DNA of 64,000 bases. It comes from Erwinia pyrifoliae DSM 12163. GTDB taxonomy: Bacteria; Pseudomonadota; Gammaproteobacteria; Enterobacterales; Enterobacteriaceae. Below, piece by piece: positions 33,833 through 43,396 of this stretch. The DNA lies in assembly GCF_000026985.1 (NCBI RefSeq), contig NC_017390.1, forward strand, positions 2,522,492 through 2,586,491, read 5' to 3'. A program made the position numbers and the translations under genes. The number at the start of each line of letters is the position of its first letter. Positions within the stretch are counted from its first letter, which is position 1. The notes beneath the pieces are model-generated. The model ran no database searches, had not been told where the DNA came from, and saw only the letters and a list, made by a program, of their open reading frames with translations.

Positions 33833-34675
33833 CTACTGCGCACCGTATTTTTCGAGCAGCGCGGCGGCGATAGCCTCTGTTTCCGCATCGGCGATGCCAC
33901 GGTAGTCTGAGGGGCGGAAATGCATCTGAAATGCCGCGATCAGCGCCTGCAGCTGATACGGCATCATCTTGCCCGGCACGTCATAGCCGTAGCTCGCCAG
34001 CAGGCCAAGCAGTTTCGTTTTGTCTACCCGCTGGCTGGCGGGCCGCCCGGCCAGATAATACGCCACGCGGTCATCATCTGGCCACGCACCCACGCCCTGC
34101 CCGGCCAGCCAACGCCACGGAAATAGCGGGCCGGGATCCTGCTTACGCAGCGGGGCGATATCGCTGTGCGCCACCACGTCCTGCGGGCTGATAGCGTAAC
34201 GCTGGACGATATCACGCATCAGCGGCAGCAGCGCGGCCATTTGGGCAGCAGGGAAAGGAGCCCAGCTCACGCCGGAGTCGGTGCGGTGCCAGCCGGGGTT
34301 CTCCAGCTCAATACCAATCGAGGTATCGTTGAGCCGGGTGGCTCCGCGCCAGAAGCTGATCCCGGCGTGCCAGGCCAGCATCGACTCCGGCACCAGCCGC
34401 CACACCAGCGGTTGACCGTCATATTTTGGCGGCGCGGCGGGAAGCAAATAGTGCGCGCTGACGCTGCGGTCGGTCAGCACGTTAAGCGAACGCGGGAAAT
34501 CACCGGCCGTATAATGAATAACCAGCACCTTGATGCGCGGGCGCGCACCGTAAGCTTCCTCGCGGGTATCGACCATATAGCCCTGATGCGGCTGCAGCCC
34601 CTGCGGCGTTATCGAGGTATAAAGAGAGATTGCCAGCAGAACCCACAATGGGCGTATGACGGACAGAGGTCGCAT
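33833..34675 (-). CDS. amiD: N-acetylmuramoyl-L-alanine amidase AmiD, without lipobox
   Basis: Zinc amidase (Amidase_2 fold) that cleaves MurNAc-Ala bonds in murein and anhydro-muropeptides. The 280 residues (E. coli 276) keep the zinc ligands and catalytic acid in VLVIHYTAGDF near 50, SIGIELENPGW near 120 and VVAHSDIAPLRKQDPGP near 165, plus a C-terminal helical peptidoglycan-binding-like domain. E. coli AmiD is an outer-membrane lipoprotein with a cysteine after its signal sequence. Here the hydrophobic N terminus (RPLWVLLAISLYTSITPQG) has no cysteine, so lipidation is not possible as read. It overlaps ybjQ by one base (TGATG). Confidence 0.93.
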   Translation of the reverse strand: MRPLSVIRPLWVLLAISLYTSITPQGLQPHQGYMVDTREEAYGARPRIKVLVIHYTAGDFPRSLNVLTDRSVSAHYLLPAAPPKYDGQPLVWRLVPESMLAWHAGISFWRGATRLNDTSIGIELENPGWHRTDSGVSWAPFPAAQMAALLPLMRDIVQRYAISPQDVVAHSDIAPLRKQDPGPLFPWRWLAGQGVGAWPDDDRVAYYLAGRPASQRVDKTKLLGLLASYGYDVPGKMMPYQLQALIAAFQMHFRPSDYRGIADAETEAIAAALLEKYGAQ

Positions 34676-34998
34676 CAGTTACGGAGTTTCACCGCAGTAC
34701 CGCTAACGCTGACCATCAGCATACTGCTGTCTTTGCCGACTGTTTCATAGTCTATATCAATCCCCACCACCGCATCCGCGCCCAGCGCGTTTGCCTGCTC
34801 TTCCAGCTCGGCAAACGCAATTTGGCGCGCTTTACGCAGCTCTTTTTCGTAAGCGCCAGAGCGCCCGCCGACGATATCGCGGATGCCGGCAAAAAAGTCG
34901 CGGAAGATATTTGCGCCGAGGATCGCCTCACCGGTCACCACGCCACAGTATTCGCTAATCGGCTGGTCTTCCAGCGTGGGGGTTGTGGAAAATTTCAT
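34675..34998 (-). CDS. ybjQ: YbjQ, UPF0145 family protein
   Basis: Small cytoplasmic protein of unknown function; the family forms a pentameric ring. ATG 34998, preceded by AGGAGAG, gives 107 residues as in E. coli. The hallmark block [20 protein letters not shown] then [16 protein letters not shown] covers residues 24-60, and [18 protein letters not shown] is near 75. It precedes amiD with a TGATG overlap, so the two are translationally coupled, a pairing also seen in E. coli. Confidence 0.94.
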   Translation of the reverse strand: MKFSTTPTLEDQPISEYCGVVTGEAILGANIFRDFFAGIRDIVGGRSGAYEKELRKARQIAFAELEEQANALGADAVVGIDIDYETVGKDSSMLMVSVSGTAVKLRN

Positions 34999-35098
34999 GT
35001 TGCTCTCCTTGATCAAAATGGCTTTCGCTTTCGGGGTTAAACGGAGTGGCTATACTCAATGATAAAGCACCCCCGCTGATAACAATAAGGAAATCACC

Positions 35099-35629
35099 AT
35101 GAAATACCCGCCTTTCGCCGCCGTGATCCCTGTGGCTCTGCTACTCAGTGCCTGTTCCACCGTCGAGCCTGCCTGGAAAGATACCGGCACACGCCTTGGT
35201 TCCTGCGTCGATGGCGGCCCCGATAGCGTGGCGCAGCAGTTTTACGATCTGCGTGCGCAGCAGCCATCAAATGGCGTGCCTGATGCGCAGCTGCTGGCAA
35301 AATACCGCCCTTATCTTAGCGACAAATTGTATCAGTCGCTGATTGACGTACAGCGCCAAACGCAAAAAAGCGCCATACTGAGCGGTGATATTTTCTCCAG
35401 CGCCAGCGAGGGCGCAAGCCACGCCAGCGTTGCCGATGCCTCGACCATTCCCAACCGCGATGCCCGCAACATTCCACTGCGCGTCACACTGGCACAGGGT
35501 AATCGTGAATGGCAGGATGAAGTATTAATGGTACGCGAAGGAGCCTGCTGGACGGTGGATGACGTGCGTTACCTTGGGCATAACCCACATTTGGGCAGCG
35601 GTTCCCTCTATCAACTGCTGTCAAAATAA
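35099..35629 (+). CDS. ybjP: YbjP, predicted lipoprotein
   Basis: Lipoprotein of unknown function, 176 residues (E. coli 171). The lipobox LLSAC places the lipidated cysteine at residue 19 after a short signal peptide. The conserved core includes CVDGGPDSVAQQFYDLR near 38 and STIPNRDARNIPLRV near 118. Serine at +2 predicts outer-membrane sorting. It precedes the art genes in the same direction, as in E. coli, but a GC-rich hairpin (35641-35661) and a 200-base gap separate them. Confidence 0.92.
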   Translation: MKYPPFAAVIPVALLLSACSTVEPAWKDTGTRLGSCVDGGPDSVAQQFYDLRAQQPSNGVPDAQLLAKYRPYLSDKLYQSLIDVQRQTQKSAILSGDIFSSASEGASHASVADASTIPNRDARNIPLRVTLAQGNREWQDEVLMVREGACWTVDDVRYLGHNPHLGSGSLYQLLSK

Positions 35630-35640
35630 GGTTTCACTGC

Positions 35641-35661
35641 GCGCCCCGCCCTGTGGGGCGC
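35641..35661 (+). terminator. GC hairpin after ybjP
   Basis: GCGCCCC/GGGGCGC stem twelve bases after the ybjP stop, not followed by a T tract; probably a transcript-end stabiliser or weak terminator. Confidence 0.5.
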
Positions 35662-35769
35662 ACGGTTGCATAATATTGACAGGCTAACAGGCCAGATAAG
35701 CGTGCAAAGCGATATGATGTGCTGACATTTGCCACTTATGCGAGCAGAAATAAATTTTAACGCACAATG

Positions 35770-35787
35770 ATTGCATAACTATTCTGT
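35770..35787 (+). promoter_or_regulatory. Candidate ArgR box upstream of artP
   Basis: ATTGCATAACTATTCTGT resembles the imperfect 18-bp ARG box palindrome (consensus core TGAAT-N4-ATTCA) and lies 45-62 bases before artP. Arginine/ArgR repression of art genes is known in E. coli. The match is partial and no clear second box was found. Confidence 0.35.
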
Positions 35788-35831
35788 CGGCGTTAAGATT
35801 TGCGCCATCAATTGCTATTCACTTTTTGCGC

Positions 35832-36560
35832 ATGAGTATTCAACTAAACGCTATCAACTGCTTCTACGGCGCCCACCAGGCGCTGTTTGACATTCAGCTA
35901 ACTTGCCCGGAGGGCGAGACGCTGGTTTTGCTTGGGCCAAGCGGTGCCGGTAAAAGTTCACTTCTGCGCGTGTTAAACCTGCTGGAAATGCCGCGTTCGG
36001 GTACGCTTTCGATCGCCGGAAACAACTTTGACTTCAGCAAACCTCCTGCTGACAGCGCCATTCGCGAACTGCGTCAAAATGTCGGCATGGTGTTCCAACA
36101 ATATCATCTCTGGCCGCATCTGACCGTCACACAAAATCTGACGGAAGCCCCGTGTCGCGTGCTCGGTTTGAGCAAAGAGCAGGCGCATGAGCGGGCGAAA
36201 AAACTGATCGAACGCCTGCGCCTGACCCCGTTCGCCGACCGTTATCCGCTGCATCTGTCGGGGGGTCAACAGCAGCGCGTAGCCATTGCCCGGGCGCTAA
36301 TGATGGAGCCAGCCGTGCTGCTGTTCGACGAACCGACTGCCGCACTCGACCCTGAAATTACTGCGCAAATCGTCAGCATTATTCACGAGCTGGCGCAGAC
36401 AAAGATCACCCAGGTTATCGTCACCCATGAAGTTGAAGTGGCGCGTAAGACCGCCAGCCGCGTGGTATACATGGAAAACGGTTACATCGTGGAACAGGGT
36501 GATGACCGCAGCTTTAACCAGCCGCAAACCGAGGCGTTTGCACATTATCTATCGCACTGA
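35832..36560 (+). CDS. artP: Arginine ABC transporter ATP-binding protein
   Basis: ATPase of the ArtPQM arginine importer. ATG 35832 gives 242 residues as in E. coli ([18 protein letters not shown]); an in-frame start two codons upstream is not needed. Walker [13 protein letters not shown] is near 36, signature [15 protein letters not shown] near 142 and Walker [14 protein letters not shown] near 162; the H-loop is VTHEV. It is the first gene of artPIQM with very short spacers. Confidence 0.97.
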   Translation: MSIQLNAINCFYGAHQALFDIQLTCPEGETLVLLGPSGAGKSSLLRVLNLLEMPRSGTLSIAGNNFDFSKPPADSAIRELRQNVGMVFQQYHLWPHLTVTQNLTEAPCRVLGLSKEQAHERAKKLIERLRLTPFADRYPLHLSGGQQQRVAIARALMMEPAVLLFDEPTAALDPEITAQIVSIIHELAQTKITQVIVTHEVEVARKTASRVVYMENGYIVEQGDDRSFNQPQTEAFAHYLSH

Positions 36561-36575
36561 TTGCAGGATATAACG

Positions 36576-37307
36576 ATGAAAAAGATTGTCATTGCCGCAC
36601 TGCTCGCGGGATTCAGCCTGAGCGCCAGCGCCAGCCAGACCATCCGTTTTGCTGCTGAAGCTTCTTATCCGCCGTTCGAGTTCATTGATGCCAACAACAA
36701 AATTCAGGGCTTTGATGTCGATCTGGCAAACGCACTGTGCCGCGAAATCGATGCCGACTGTACCTTTACCAACCAGGCCTTTGACAGCCTGATCCCCAGC
36801 CTGAAATTCCGTCGCTTCGATGCGGTGATGTCGGGAATGGATATCACCCCCGAGCGCGAAAAACAGGTGCTGTTTACCCAAGCCTATTATGATAACTCTG
36901 CCCTGTTTATCACCCAGAAAGGCAAAGTGACCAGCGTGGATGCGCTGAAAGGCAAGCGCGTCGGGGTACAGAATGGCACCACGCATCAGAAGTACATTGC
37001 CGAGAAACTGCCGGACGTCAAAGTGGTGCCTTATGACAGCTACCAGAATGCTATCCTCGATTTGAAAAATGGCCGTATCGATGCCGTGTTTGGCGACACA
37101 GCAGTGGTCAACGAGTGGCTGAAGAATAACCCGGAGCTGGCACCGCTCGGTGACAAGGTGACCGACAAAACCTACTTTGGTAGCGGCCTCGGCATCGCCG
37201 TAAGCCAGAGCAACAGCGAGCTGCAGGGTAAACTCAACGCGGCGCTGGACAAAGTCAAAGCCAACGGTAGCTACAAAGCTATCTACAGTAAGTGGTTTCA
37301 GCAGTAA
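36576..37307 (+). CDS. artI: Arginine-type ABC transporter substrate-binding protein ArtI
   Basis: Periplasmic solute-binding protein of 243 residues (E. coli 243). The signal peptide MKKIVIAALLAGFSLSASAS ends before QTIRFAAEASYPPFE. The SBP_bac_3 signature GFDVDLANALCREI is near 50, and the arginine-contact block VGVQNGTTHQKY near 135. The upstream in-frame codons (from 36561) lie within the ribosome-binding region. The product is about 70% identical by eye to ArtJ encoded 2 kb downstream, so the two are paralogues with related specificity. Confidence 0.96.
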   Translation: MKKIVIAALLAGFSLSASASQTIRFAAEASYPPFEFIDANNKIQGFDVDLANALCREIDADCTFTNQAFDSLIPSLKFRRFDAVMSGMDITPEREKQVLFTQAYYDNSALFITQKGKVTSVDALKGKRVGVQNGTTHQKYIAEKLPDVKVVPYDSYQNAILDLKNGRIDAVFGDTAVVNEWLKNNPELAPLGDKVTDKTYFGSGLGIAVSQSNSELQGKLNAALDKVKANGSYKAIYSKWFQQ

Positions 37308-37310
37308 TCA

Positions 37311-38027
37311 ATGAACGAATTCTATACTCTTGCCAGCGCCGCCGGGATGACCGTCGGACTGGCCGTCTGCGCCCTGATCGCCGGATTATTCATGGCGATG
37401 GTGTTTGCCGTTTGGGAATCTGCCCGCTGGCGCGCGCTGGCGTGGCTTGGTACCGGGCTGGTCACGCTGTTTCGTGCTTTACCGGAAATCCTCGTGGTGC
37501 TGTTTATCTATTTTGGCGCCTCGCAGCTGCTACTGATCCTGTCGGATGGTTTTACCATCAATCTGGCTTTCGTGCAGATCCCGGTTCAGGTCAGCATCGA
37601 GAATTTTGACGTCAGTCCCTTCCTCTGCGGAGTGATTGCCCTGGCGATCCTCTACTCTTCCTATGCATCGCAAACTCTGCGCGGCGCGCTGCAGGCTGTC
37701 CCGCTGGGGCAATGGGAGTCTGGCCAGGCGTTAGGAATGAAAAAATCTGCTGTCTTCTTGCGCCTGATCGTGCCGCAGATGTGGCGACATGCGTTGCCGG
37801 GGCTGGGCAACCAGTGGCTGGTGTTACTGAAAGACACGGCTCTGGTGTCATTGATCAGCGTTAACGACATTATGCTGCAAACCAAAAGCATCGCCACGCG
37901 TACCCAGGAGCCTTTTACCTGGTATGTGATTGCTGCGGCTATCTACCTTGTGATCACGCTGTTCAGCCAGCAGGTGCTGAAACGCATTGAACTACGCGCT
38001 ACACGCTTTGAGCGGGGAGATACCTGA
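37311..38027 (+). CDS. artQ: Arginine ABC transporter permease ArtQ
   Basis: Inner-membrane permease, 238 residues (E. coli 238), five predicted helices. The ATPase-contact EAA loop is [22 protein letters not shown] near 137. It starts three bases after artI stops, and its TGA overlaps the artM ATG (TGATG), so it is coupled to artM. It pairs with ArtM as a heterodimeric channel. Confidence 0.97.
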   Translation: MNEFYTLASAAGMTVGLAVCALIAGLFMAMVFAVWESARWRALAWLGTGLVTLFRALPEILVVLFIYFGASQLLLILSDGFTINLAFVQIPVQVSIENFDVSPFLCGVIALAILYSSYASQTLRGALQAVPLGQWESGQALGMKKSAVFLRLIVPQMWRHALPGLGNQWLVLLKDTALVSLISVNDIMLQTKSIATRTQEPFTWYVIAAAIYLVITLFSQQVLKRIELRATRFERGDT

Positions 38028-38698
38028 TGTTGAGCTATTTTCCCGAACTGCTGAAGGGCCTGAACACCAGCCTGTCGCTAACCGTGGCGTCGCTGCTGCT
38101 GGCCCTGGTGCTGGCGCTGGTTTTCACCGTGGTGCTGGCGTTGAAAGTGCCGGTGCTCAGCATGCTGACCCGGGGTTATATCACCCTGTTTACCGGTACT
38201 CCGCTGCTGGTTCAGATTTTCCTGATCTACTACGGGCCGGGCCAGTTCCCGTCTGTCCAGAATATATCATGGCTATGGAGCCTGCTGTCACAACCGTGGC
38301 TGTGCGCGCTGTTAGCGCTGTCACTTAATAGTGCCGCCTACACCACGTTACTGTTCCACGGTGCGGTACGCGCCATCCCCTCCGGGCAGTGGCAGGCCTG
38401 TGCCGCACTAGGGATGGATCGCAAAGACCAGCTGCGCATTCTGCTGCCCTATGCTTTTAAACGTGCGCTTTCCTCCTATTCCAACGAGGTGGTGCTGGTG
38501 TTTAAAAGCACATCACTGGCCTATACCATCACGCTGATGGAGGTGATGGGCCACGGGCAGCTGCTGTACGGGCGCACCTACGACATCGGCGTATTTGCCG
38601 CCGCTGGCGTGATTTATCTGTGCGTCAACGGCTTGCTGACCCTGTTGATGCGCCTGATTGAACGACGGGCGCTGGCCTTTGAACGGCGCAACGGATAA
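38027..38698 (+). CDS. artM: Arginine ABC transporter permease ArtM
   Basis: Second permease, 223 residues (E. coli 222), with the EAA-type loop WQACAALGMDRKDQLRILLPYAF near 122. It begins on the TGATG overlap with artQ. A GC-rich stem (38707-38731) follows, then artJ with its own leader, so artPIQM is one operon and artJ a separate unit, as in E. coli. Confidence 0.97.
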   Translation: MLSYFPELLKGLNTSLSLTVASLLLALVLALVFTVVLALKVPVLSMLTRGYITLFTGTPLLVQIFLIYYGPGQFPSVQNISWLWSLLSQPWLCALLALSLNSAAYTTLLFHGAVRAIPSGQWQACAALGMDRKDQLRILLPYAFKRALSSYSNEVVLVFKSTSLAYTITLMEVMGHGQLLYGRTYDIGVFAAAGVIYLCVNGLLTLLMRLIERRALAFERRNG

Positions 38699-38706
38699 AT
38701 GCTGAC

Positions 38707-38731
38707 GGCGGGCTATAGCAAACGGCCCGCC
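38707..38731 (+). terminator. Hairpin between artM and artJ
   Basis: Perfect 7-bp stem GGCGGGC/GCCCGCC with an 11-base loop, 8 bases after artM stops. It lacks a T tract and could be a weak terminator or 3'-end protector. Confidence 0.5.
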
Positions 38732-38828
38732 ATCGACAGATCGCTTCTTTAACCATTTCAACAAACTATGGCTAAGGCCATTTGCCGACGCCTCTGTGGG
38801 AACAATAAGAAAGTAAGGAACAGAAAAG

Positions 38829-39560
38829 ATGAAAAAAATCGTTCTGGCGGCCCTGCTCGCCAGCGTTGCCTTTGCTACCCAGGCCGCAGAGAAGATTCGT
38901 TTTGCCTCGTCGGCAACCTACCCGCCTTTCGAATCCCTTAACGGCGAAAATCAGATCGTCGGCTTCGATATCGACCTGGCTAACGCCCTGTGCGCGCAGA
39001 TGAAAGCGGAGTGCAGCTTTAGCAATAATCCGTTCGACAGCCTGGTACCCGCGTTGAAATTCCGCCGCTATGACGCGGTAATATCCGGCATGGATATCAC
39101 CACAGAGCGCAGCAAGCAGGTGAGTTTCACCCAGCCTTATTATGCCAATTCAGCCATCGTCATTGCGCAGAAAGGCAAATTCAGCACTATTGCACAGCTG
39201 AAAGGGAAACGTGTCGGAGTTGAAAACGGCACAACGCATCAGAAGTATCTGCAGGGAAAACATCCGGAGATGATCACTGTCGCCTATGACAGTTATCAAA
39301 ATGCCATTCTCGACCTGAAAAATGGCCGGCTGGAGGGCATTCTGGGAGATAGCGCGGTGGTAGGTGGCTGGTTGAAAACCAATGCGAATCTGGCGACCGT
39401 AGGTGAGCACATTACCGACAGCGATTTCTTCGGCACCGGCGTCGGCATTGCGGTGCGCAAAGACAATCAGGCTCTGCTAAAGCAATTTAATGCGGCTATT
39501 GATGTGCTGAAAGCCAACGGTACTATCGACAGGCTGGATCGGCGCTGGTTCACGCGGTAA
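38829..39560 (+). CDS. artJ: Arginine-binding periplasmic protein ArtJ
   Basis: High-affinity arginine-binding protein for ArtPQM, 243 residues. The signal peptide MKKIVLAALLASVAFATQAA is followed by EKIRFASSATYPPFE; GFDIDLANALCAQM is near 48 and VGVENGTTHQKYL near 133. It lies alone after artM with a GGAAC leader and ribosome-binding site. E. coli has rlmC next; here ybjO follows convergently, so rlmC is missing from its usual place. Confidence 0.96.
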   Translation: MKKIVLAALLASVAFATQAAEKIRFASSATYPPFESLNGENQIVGFDIDLANALCAQMKAECSFSNNPFDSLVPALKFRRYDAVISGMDITTERSKQVSFTQPYYANSAIVIAQKGKFSTIAQLKGKRVGVENGTTHQKYLQGKHPEMITVAYDSYQNAILDLKNGRLEGILGDSAVVGGWLKTNANLATVGEHITDSDFFGTGVGIAVRKDNQALLKQFNAAIDVLKANGTIDRLDRRWFTR

Positions 39561-39607
39561 CCGGCGGTGGGCGCGGCGGTAAGCGATGCTGCGCCCGATC
39601 GGTATAT

Positions 39608-40099
39608 TTAGCGCTCAGCCCGGCAGGTGAAAAAACGGCGGCTGCCAACAGGGACAAAAAGCAACAGCAGCACCAGCAAATCGGGTGATTTCTCCAGCAG
39701 CAGCGCGGGTATCAGCTGGCTGTCATGTTCCCTGACAATGCTGAAAATCTCCGGGTAAATCCAGCCCATCGAGGCGAAAAACATATATAGCAACACCCCG
39801 GCCTGAATAGCGAGAAAGCCCCAACGCCCCCAGTTATGTCCGCGCATCAGGGCAAGCGCGCAGCGGAGTTCCATTAACCACACCAGCTGACTGGCGATAA
39901 AAATCAACGTTGAACCCCAGGCCTGAGCACTGCGATGAATCAGGTTCAGCATCTCCTCATAGCCAAGTTCGTTAGCCAATAGCACAACGCCAAGGCAGCG
40001 AGTGGCAATTATTGAACTGCCGGCAACCCACACCGCGACCGGCATATGTCTCGCCCAGCGAAGCGAGGCCTTGTTTTCTCCAAAAATCGGTAACATCAC
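39608..40099 (-). CDS. ybjO: YbjO, DUF2593 inner-membrane protein
   Basis: Predicted inner-membrane protein of unknown function, 163 residues (E. coli 162). Hydrophobic segments lie around residues 20-40, 58-78, 85-105 and 135-152. Similarity to E. coli YbjO is moderate but runs the full length, including LIHRSAQAWGSTLIFIASQLV near 53 and the C-terminal PDLLVLLLLFVPVGSRRFF. The position beside potI agrees. Confidence 0.85.
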   Translation of the reverse strand: MMLPIFGENKASLRWARHMPVAVWVAGSSIIATRCLGVVLLANELGYEEMLNLIHRSAQAWGSTLIFIASQLVWLMELRCALALMRGHNWGRWGFLAIQAGVLLYMFFASMGWIYPEIFSIVREHDSQLIPALLLEKSPDLLVLLLLFVPVGSRRFFTCRAER

Positions 40100-40277
40100 T
40101 CCCTCCGTCCCTGCGCTTGCTGATGGTGCAAAAGCGTTATATCAGCGCCAGGCCACCTGCTACCAATAAAAAAAGCGTTTCAGCTTTTAGCAGCACCGAT
40201 AAATAAGTCTGTGTTGCACATTATTCACCCACTTGCGGGCTGGCCTGGTGCCGGGCGAGTTTACCCGCCGATTATTA

Positions 40278-40302
40278 AAGGCGCTCGCTGTAGCGAGCGC
40301 CC
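40278..40302 (-). terminator. Rho-independent terminator of potFGHI
   Basis: Perfect 9-bp stem GGCGCTCGC/GCGAGCGCC with a 4-base loop; the minus strand continues TTTAATAAT. It lies 8 bases after the potI stop. Confidence 0.85.
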
Positions 40303-40309
40303 CGTAGGC

Positions 40310-41155
40310 TCATTGACCACCACGGGCCTTGTGCAAATCCTTCAGCCGCCGCTGTTCTTCACGCGCCATCAGCCGCCAGGCCACAAATCCGACCATCCCC
40401 ACCGCCAACAGGATCAACGACGCCAGGGCGTTAATTTCCGGGTTAACCCCACGGCGCACGCTGGCAAATATCTGCATCGGCAGCGTGGTGGCTCCCGGCC
40501 CGGTGACAAAGCTGGATATGACCAGATCGTCAAGCGACAGCGTGAATGCCAGCAGCCAGCCGGTCACAACGGCCGGAGCTATCATCGGTACGGTGACCAC
40601 AAAGAATACTTTCAGCGGCGTGGCGCCGAGATCCATCGCCGCCTCTTCAATCGATCTGTCCAGCTCACGCAGCCGGGAATTGATCACTACGGCCACATAG
40701 GCAGTGCAGAAAGTCACATGCGAAAGCCAGATAGTCAGCATCCCGCGATCGGCGGGCCAGCCGAAGGTATTTGCCATCGCCACAAACAGCAGCAGTAGCG
40801 ACAGCCCGGTGATCACATCCGGCATCACCAGCGGAGCAGTCAGCATAAAGGCAAAGCCGGTCGATGTCTTAAAGCGGCCAAAACGCACGATGACCACCGC
40901 CGCGATAGTGCCGAGGATCGCTGCCGCCGTCGCCGACATGGCGGCAATTGACAGGCTGAGCGTCACCGCGCTAATCATGGCATCATCGTGGAACAATACC
41001 CTGTACCAGCGCAGCGAAAGGCTCTCCCACCCGGCGAGCGGCGACGAGTTGAATGAATAAACCACCAGCAGCAGCATCGGCGCGTACAGAAAGAAAAAAC
41101 TGACGGCGAGGATCGCCGTACGCCATTTCGAGCGAATAACAGGCAAACTGTTCAC
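40310..41155 (-). CDS. potI: Putrescine ABC transporter permease PotI
   Basis: Inner-membrane permease of the PotFGHI putrescine importer, 281 residues as in E. coli. Six helices are predicted. The EAA loop EEAAMDLGATPLKVFFVVTVPMIAP is near 178 (E. coli consensus EAA-X2-LG). It overlaps the potH stop by 4 bases (ATGA type), showing coupling. Confidence 0.96.
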   Translation of the reverse strand: MNSLPVIRSKWRTAILAVSFFFLYAPMLLLVVYSFNSSPLAGWESLSLRWYRVLFHDDAMISAVTLSLSIAAMSATAAAILGTIAAVVIVRFGRFKTSTGFAFMLTAPLVMPDVITGLSLLLLFVAMANTFGWPADRGMLTIWLSHVTFCTAYVAVVINSRLRELDRSIEEAAMDLGATPLKVFFVVTVPMIAPAVVTGWLLAFTLSLDDLVISSFVTGPGATTLPMQIFASVRRGVNPEINALASLILLAVGMVGFVAWRLMAREEQRRLKDLHKARGGQ

Positions 41156-42114
41156 CCCTTGCCCCCGATCTCTTTGTTCTGATGCTTATGGAACCAAATA
41201 ATTGGCAGGATCAGGATCAGCAGGATAATCACCGCCAGAGCAGAGGCTACCGGCCAGTCACGGTTGTTAAAGAACTCCTGCCACAGCACGCGCCCAATCA
41301 TAATGCTGTCCGGGCCACCGAGCAGTTCCGGGATCACGTACTCCCCGACCGCCGGGATAAACACCAGCATTGAACCGGCGATAATCCCGCCTTTGGTCAA
41401 CGGCACAATCACGCTAAAGAAGGTCTTCAGCGGGCGCGCACCAAGATCCAGCGCGGCCTCCACCAGCGAGTAATCAATACGCGTCAGCGCGGTATAGATG
41501 GGCAGCACCATAAACGGCAAATAGCAGTAAACGATACCGATATACACGGCCAGATTGGTGTAGAGGATAGCAAGCGGATGGTCGGTGATACCGCTCCACA
41601 GCAGAAAACGGTTTAACACACCGTTATCGTTGAGGATGCCCATCCACGCATAAACTCGTACCAGAAATGAAGTCCACGAAGGCAAGATCACCAACAGCAG
41701 CAGGATATGACGCGTTGAGGCCGGGGCGTGCGCTACCGCCCATGCCAGCGGATAGCCAATCAGCAGACAGATCGCCGTCGAAATCGCCGCCACCTGCAAA
41801 GAGTGCAGATAAGCATCGATATACAGCGGGTCATCGGTCAACGTTAAGTAGTTACCCACGTTCAGCACCATACTTAGCTTCCCGTCTGCCCAGCTGAGCA
41901 GTTCGCTATAGGGCGGGATGGCACGCGCCACGTCGGCAAAGCTGATTTTAAGCACCATCAGGAACGGCAGCAGAAACAGCAGCGAAAGCCAGAGGTACGG
42001 CAGCGCAATCACCCACTTACGCCCGTGCGCCATCTGTATATGAGTCAGCAGCCCTTTTATGCCGGTTTGCCGGGCGCGCGGATTCGGTGTGTGACGTTCA
42101 GAAAATTGACTCAT
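41152..42114 (-). CDS. potH: Putrescine ABC transporter permease PotH
   Basis: Partner permease, 320 residues (E. coli 317), with six helices after a longer cytoplasmic N terminus (MSQFSERHTPNPRARQTG). The EAA loop VEAALDLGARPLKTFFSVIVPLTKG is near 213. It lies 16 bases after potG and overlaps potI. Confidence 0.96.
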   Translation of the reverse strand: MSQFSERHTPNPRARQTGIKGLLTHIQMAHGRKWVIALPYLWLSLLFLLPFLMVLKISFADVARAIPPYSELLSWADGKLSMVLNVGNYLTLTDDPLYIDAYLHSLQVAAISTAICLLIGYPLAWAVAHAPASTRHILLLLVILPSWTSFLVRVYAWMGILNDNGVLNRFLLWSGITDHPLAILYTNLAVYIGIVYCYLPFMVLPIYTALTRIDYSLVEAALDLGARPLKTFFSVIVPLTKGGIIAGSMLVFIPAVGEYVIPELLGGPDSIMIGRVLWQEFFNNRDWPVASALAVIILLILILPIIWFHKHQNKEIGGKG

Positions 42115-42130
42115 TACCCCTCCCCAACCG

Positions 42131-43270
42131 CTACCATGCCAGGATCACGCAGCTGTCTTGATCCCAACACAGATGCACTTCATCACCCCAGGTGGGCGCC
42201 CCCTGACGGAAGCGGTGCGCGTTTTGCAGCTGGGCGCTAATCATCTGACCTTTACCCAGGCGCACATGATAGATGGACAGGTCACCGAGATAGGCAATAT
42301 GCACCACTTCGCCGATGGCATAATTGCAGCCATCAGCAGGTGGCTGTGCGCACAGCATCACTTTTTCCGGTCGCAGCGCCACGGCCACCGGCACGCCATC
42401 GACCACTGACGCATCAGAGGTGACTTTTAGCGGATGGGCAAGCCCGGGGCTGTCAATCAGCAGGTTATCAGGCCGACGTTCGCGCAGCATTCCCTCAAAC
42501 AGGTTTACCGAGCCGATAAATTCGGCGCTGAAGCGCGTGGCCGGATGCTCGTAAATTTCTTCAGGTTCGCCGATCTGGACGAATTTCCCCCGGTTCATAA
42601 TCGCAATACGCCCGGCCATGGTCATCGCTTCTTCCTGGTCATGGGTCACCATCACACAGGTCGCTCCCACACGCTCAAGGATATCCACCACTTCATGCTG
42701 CATCCGGTCGCGCAGTTTCTTGTCCAGCGCGCCCATCGGTTCATCCAGCAGCAGCAGCTTTGGCCGCTTTGCCAGGCTGCGCGCCAGCGCCACACGCTGA
42801 CGCTGACCACCGGAAAGCTGGTGGGGCTTACGTTTGGCGAATTCCTGCATATGCACCAGCGCCAGCATCTCGGCGACGCGCGCGGTGATTTCCCCTTTTG
42901 CCAGACGATCCTGCTTCAGACCAAAGGCGATATTTTGCTCCACCGTCATGTGCGGGAAAAGCGCGTACGATTGAAACATCATATTTATCGGGCGCTGATA
43001 GGGCGGCACATGGGCGAGATCCGTGCCGTCCAATACGATTTGTCCCTGAGTGGGCGTTTCAAATCCCGCCAGCATGCGCAACAGCGTTGACTTACCGCAG
43101 CCTGAAGGCCCCAGCAGGGCAAAAATCTCGCCTTTGTAGATGGTGAGGTTCACATCATCTACCGCGTGCTGACCTTCAAAGGATTTGGTCAGATTACAGA
43201 TCTCCAGCAGCGGCGTCAGCACCTTGCCAGCTTTGCTTTGAGGACGGGGGATTGCATCATTCACTGCCAT
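42131..43270 (-). CDS. potG: Putrescine ABC transporter ATP-binding protein PotG
   Basis: ATPase of the putrescine importer, 379 residues (E. coli 377). Walker A is LLGPSGCGKSTLLRM near 53, signature LSGGQRQRVALARSL near 152 and Walker B LLLLDEPMGALD near 173. A C-terminal TOBE domain (~295-375) is typical of the CUT1/POT subfamily. It follows potF by a 126-base gap and precedes potH. Confidence 0.97.
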   Translation of the reverse strand: MAVNDAIPRPQSKAGKVLTPLLEICNLTKSFEGQHAVDDVNLTIYKGEIFALLGPSGCGKSTLLRMLAGFETPTQGQIVLDGTDLAHVPPYQRPINMMFQSYALFPHMTVEQNIAFGLKQDRLAKGEITARVAEMLALVHMQEFAKRKPHQLSGGQRQRVALARSLAKRPKLLLLDEPMGALDKKLRDRMQHEVVDILERVGATCVMVTHDQEEAMTMAGRIAIMNRGKFVQIGEPEEIYEHPATRFSAEFIGSVNLFEGMLRERRPDNLLIDSPGLAHPLKVTSDASVVDGVPVAVALRPEKVMLCAQPPADGCNYAIGEVVHIAYLGDLSIYHVRLGKGQMISAQLQNAHRFRQGAPTWGDEVHLCWDQDSCVILAW

Positions 43271-43396
43271 TTTACTCCGGCGCTTCCGGCGCTATAGGTA
43301 AGGCTTGCTATCGGGGATCTGCCCCGCGCTGAAATGGCCAAACAGAGGCCGGTTGACGCGCCTCTGTTACTGCTTTCACGTTAAGGTGTTTAACCG

